Source: Armatimonadota bacterium (GTDB taxonomy: Bacteria > Armatimonadota > JAAZEB01). Taken from it: a DNA stretch of 34,012 nucleotides. Location of the stretch: NCBI GenBank assembly GCA_012512265.1, contig JAAZEM010000013.1:1-34012 (forward strand), in the 5' to 3' direction. The notes beneath the pieces were generated by a model that was not told where the DNA came from, made no database searches, and saw only the letters and a list, made by a program, of their open reading frames with translations. Within the stretch, counting starts at the first letter, position 1; every line of letters begins with the position of its first letter. Shown here one piece after another: positions 32,718-34,012 of this stretch. The position numbers were made by a program, and so were the translations under genes.

Positions 32718-34012
32718 TTCCCTTCTCCCTTCGCTGGCATGGCAATCCAGGGCAGGCCTGTCAACTCGGTCTTGAGCTGGAGATAGGCGGCACCGCCGAT
32801 GGTCTCCGAGGCCCCAGGCGTGCCCAGCATGAAATTCCCCGTGGTCTCACTCTCATAGAGCGCGAGATGCGCCGTGCCCGTGGCATCGGGCAGGTCGGCC
32901 ATCTGCATGCGAAACGCGGCGGCAAACCCGATCTCCACGAGGCGAGCCACGCGGGCACGCGCAGCTTCTGGCAGCGATCGGAGCGTGCCCAACGTTGCGC
33001 CGGGGAGGAGAGGCCAGAGCTCGCGAATGGTGGCTTCACGCGCTATCTGGCGTTCAGTGGGAGTGGCGCGCGTCAGCCCCCAGAGCGGCAAGGGGAGTGC
33101 GCTCCAGAGCCGCTCGGCTGTCGTGCGCGGTGGCGTCAGAAGGTAGCCCTCGTCCACGTGATCCAGGGTAAGCCGGCCGATGCGCGCCAGCGCCAGCAGC
33201 AGGTCTCCCGCGGTTGCGCCCTCGCTGACCACCGTGACCAGGGGCTGTGCTGGAACGGACGCAATCTCCAGTGGCAGGCTCGCTTCCGCGGCAATCCGCT
33301 TCGCCGCTTCCGCGATTGGAACGCCTCGCAAGGCCAGCCGTGTGGCTGTGCTGGCTCGCGCGTCATCGAGAAACGGCGGCTGCTGCTTCCGCGTAGCCTG
33401 CACCACCCGGCGCGTGAACTCCTCGCGCCCCAGCGCGGCGCGCTGCTCTGCCATTCCCCGGGCAATTGTATCGAACTCGGGACCGTGGAAGATGAGATGG
33501 AACGGCCCAAGCTGGCTCCCCTCCTCTCCATCTGCCGGAGGGCGCTCGAACAGGAGAACCAGATGGACCTTGCACGGGTCCTCTCTATCGCCGGGCCTGG
33601 GAGGCCTCGGAGGTTCGAGACGCCACTGGCCATGCCCGGAGCGCGCCTCCGCAAGTTGCCACAGGGCTTCGTCCAGCTGGTTGCCCACGATCCAGCAGAG
33701 CGCCTGGTGGACCGCTCGCGCGGCGCGCTCGTCCTTCTCGCCCCGGCAGAGGACGCGCACGGCCTCCAACAGCACGGGCATCTCTTCAGGGACTGTGTGG
33801 CGGCCCACCCGCGGGTGGAACACCAGCCGGCGCTCGTCCGGCGGGAGCGCCGCGGCGAGTGTCTCGCGCAGGCTGGTGGTCGTCGGGGCGGCTCCCATGA
33901 CGATGCCCCGCCATTGGGTCACGTCCAGGCCTCTTTCGTGCAGCACCACCTCGGCGTTCTGAGGCACCAGGTCTTGCCCGCCGCCCTGCGAGCCGATGGT
34001 GGCCACGACGGC
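32714..34012 (-). CDS. STN-like protein of unknown function, 5' end beyond window
   Basis: A partial protein of about 432 residues, still open at the right edge; its first visible codon before an in-frame GTG at 34006 is not a reliable start. The N-terminal part (about 35-200 of the visible sequence) is alpha/beta and unknown. A segment at about 220-297 (LALRGVPIAEAAKRIAAEASLPLEI, then VTVVSEGATAGDLLLALARIGRLTLDHV) has the pattern of an STN or secretin N-terminal module. The following RELWPLLPGATLGTLRSLPEAAR helix corresponds to RHVWPHLTPEQRAALQRG in the downstream gene. The stop overlaps that gene's ATG as ATGA. It is probably exported, but the signal region is not in the window. Confidence 0.78.
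   Translation of the reverse strand, partial: AVVATIGSQGGGQDLVPQNAEVVLHERGLDVTQWRGIVMGAAPTTTSLRETLAAALPPDERRLVFHPRVGRHTVPEEMPVLLEAVRVLCRGEKDERAARAVHQALCWIVGNQLDEALWQLAEARSGHGQWRLEPPRPPRPGDREDPCKVHLVLLFERPPADGEEGSQLGPFHLIFHGPEFDTIARGMAEQRAALGREEFTRRVVQATRKQQPPFLDDARASTATRLALRGVPIAEAAKRIAAEASLPLEIASVPAQPLVTVVSEGATAGDLLLALARIGRLTLDHVDEGYLLTPPRTTAERLWSALPLPLWGLTRATPTERQIAREATIRELWPLLPGATLGTLRSLPEAARARVARLVEIGFAAAFRMQMADLPDATGTAHLALYESETTGNFMLGTPGASETIGGAAYLQLKTELTGLPWIAMPAKGEGK

Noticed and set aside
1..34012. CRISPR arrays, tRNA or rRNA genes, insertion sequences
   Set aside because: No direct-repeat array, cloverleaf-type T-loop sequence, rRNA-like stretch or transposase was seen on reading through; a tRNAscan-type search was not possible here.

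Overview
The window is GC-rich bacterial chromosome, tightly packed, with about 22 complete genes and one gene cut by the right edge. No insertion sequence, phage gene, CRISPR array, rRNA or tRNA was recognised. Gene content (an orphan type IV-like prepilin with the H-X9-DG ending, two Gfo/Idh/MocA dehydrogenases, a beta-helix protein, a DegT aminotransferase, a large secreted carbohydrate-type protein, a fused SecDF, a DUF4446 protein) fits a member of Armatimonadota or a similar environmental phylum such as Planctomycetota. That assignment is inference; no marker here proves it. TTG and GTG starts are common, and most genes have AGGAG-like ribosome sites. Several promoters are close to the sigma-70 consensus.

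Left third (1-13.6 kb): an Fe-S oxidoreductase of the epoxyqueuosine-reductase-like type; then leftward genes for an ABC exporter, a DUF4446 membrane protein, an alpha/beta hydrolase and a methionyl-tRNA-synthetase-like protein with an altered KMSKS loop. Rightward follow a spore-photoproduct-lyase-family radical SAM protein with a YdcF/ElyC-like membrane protein, and then a compact set of M14 carboxypeptidase-like, beta-helix and DegT/DnrJ aminotransferase genes. A leftward single-gene prepilin unit with its own promoter and terminator closes this part.

Middle (13.8-21.6 kb): an 844-residue secreted protein with carbohydrate-binding-like ends, a Gfo/Idh/MocA dehydrogenase, two small proteins (one unknown behind a strong promoter, one BON-like), release factor 2 with a programmed +1 frameshift and a heavily folded leader, and a second Gfo/Idh/MocA protein with a cysteine motif.

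Right third (21.7-34 kb): housekeeping genes secDF, rel (ppGpp synthetase/hydrolase) and asd (aspartate-semialdehyde dehydrogenase), then a secreted protein of unknown function, an amidohydrolase, and a translationally coupled leftward operon of three exported or probably exported unknown proteins. Two of these look like divergent tandem paralogs with a secretin-N-terminal (STN)-like module. This operon and the M14/beta-helix/DegT set are the best candidates for an undescribed system, but neither can be assigned a function from sequence alone.
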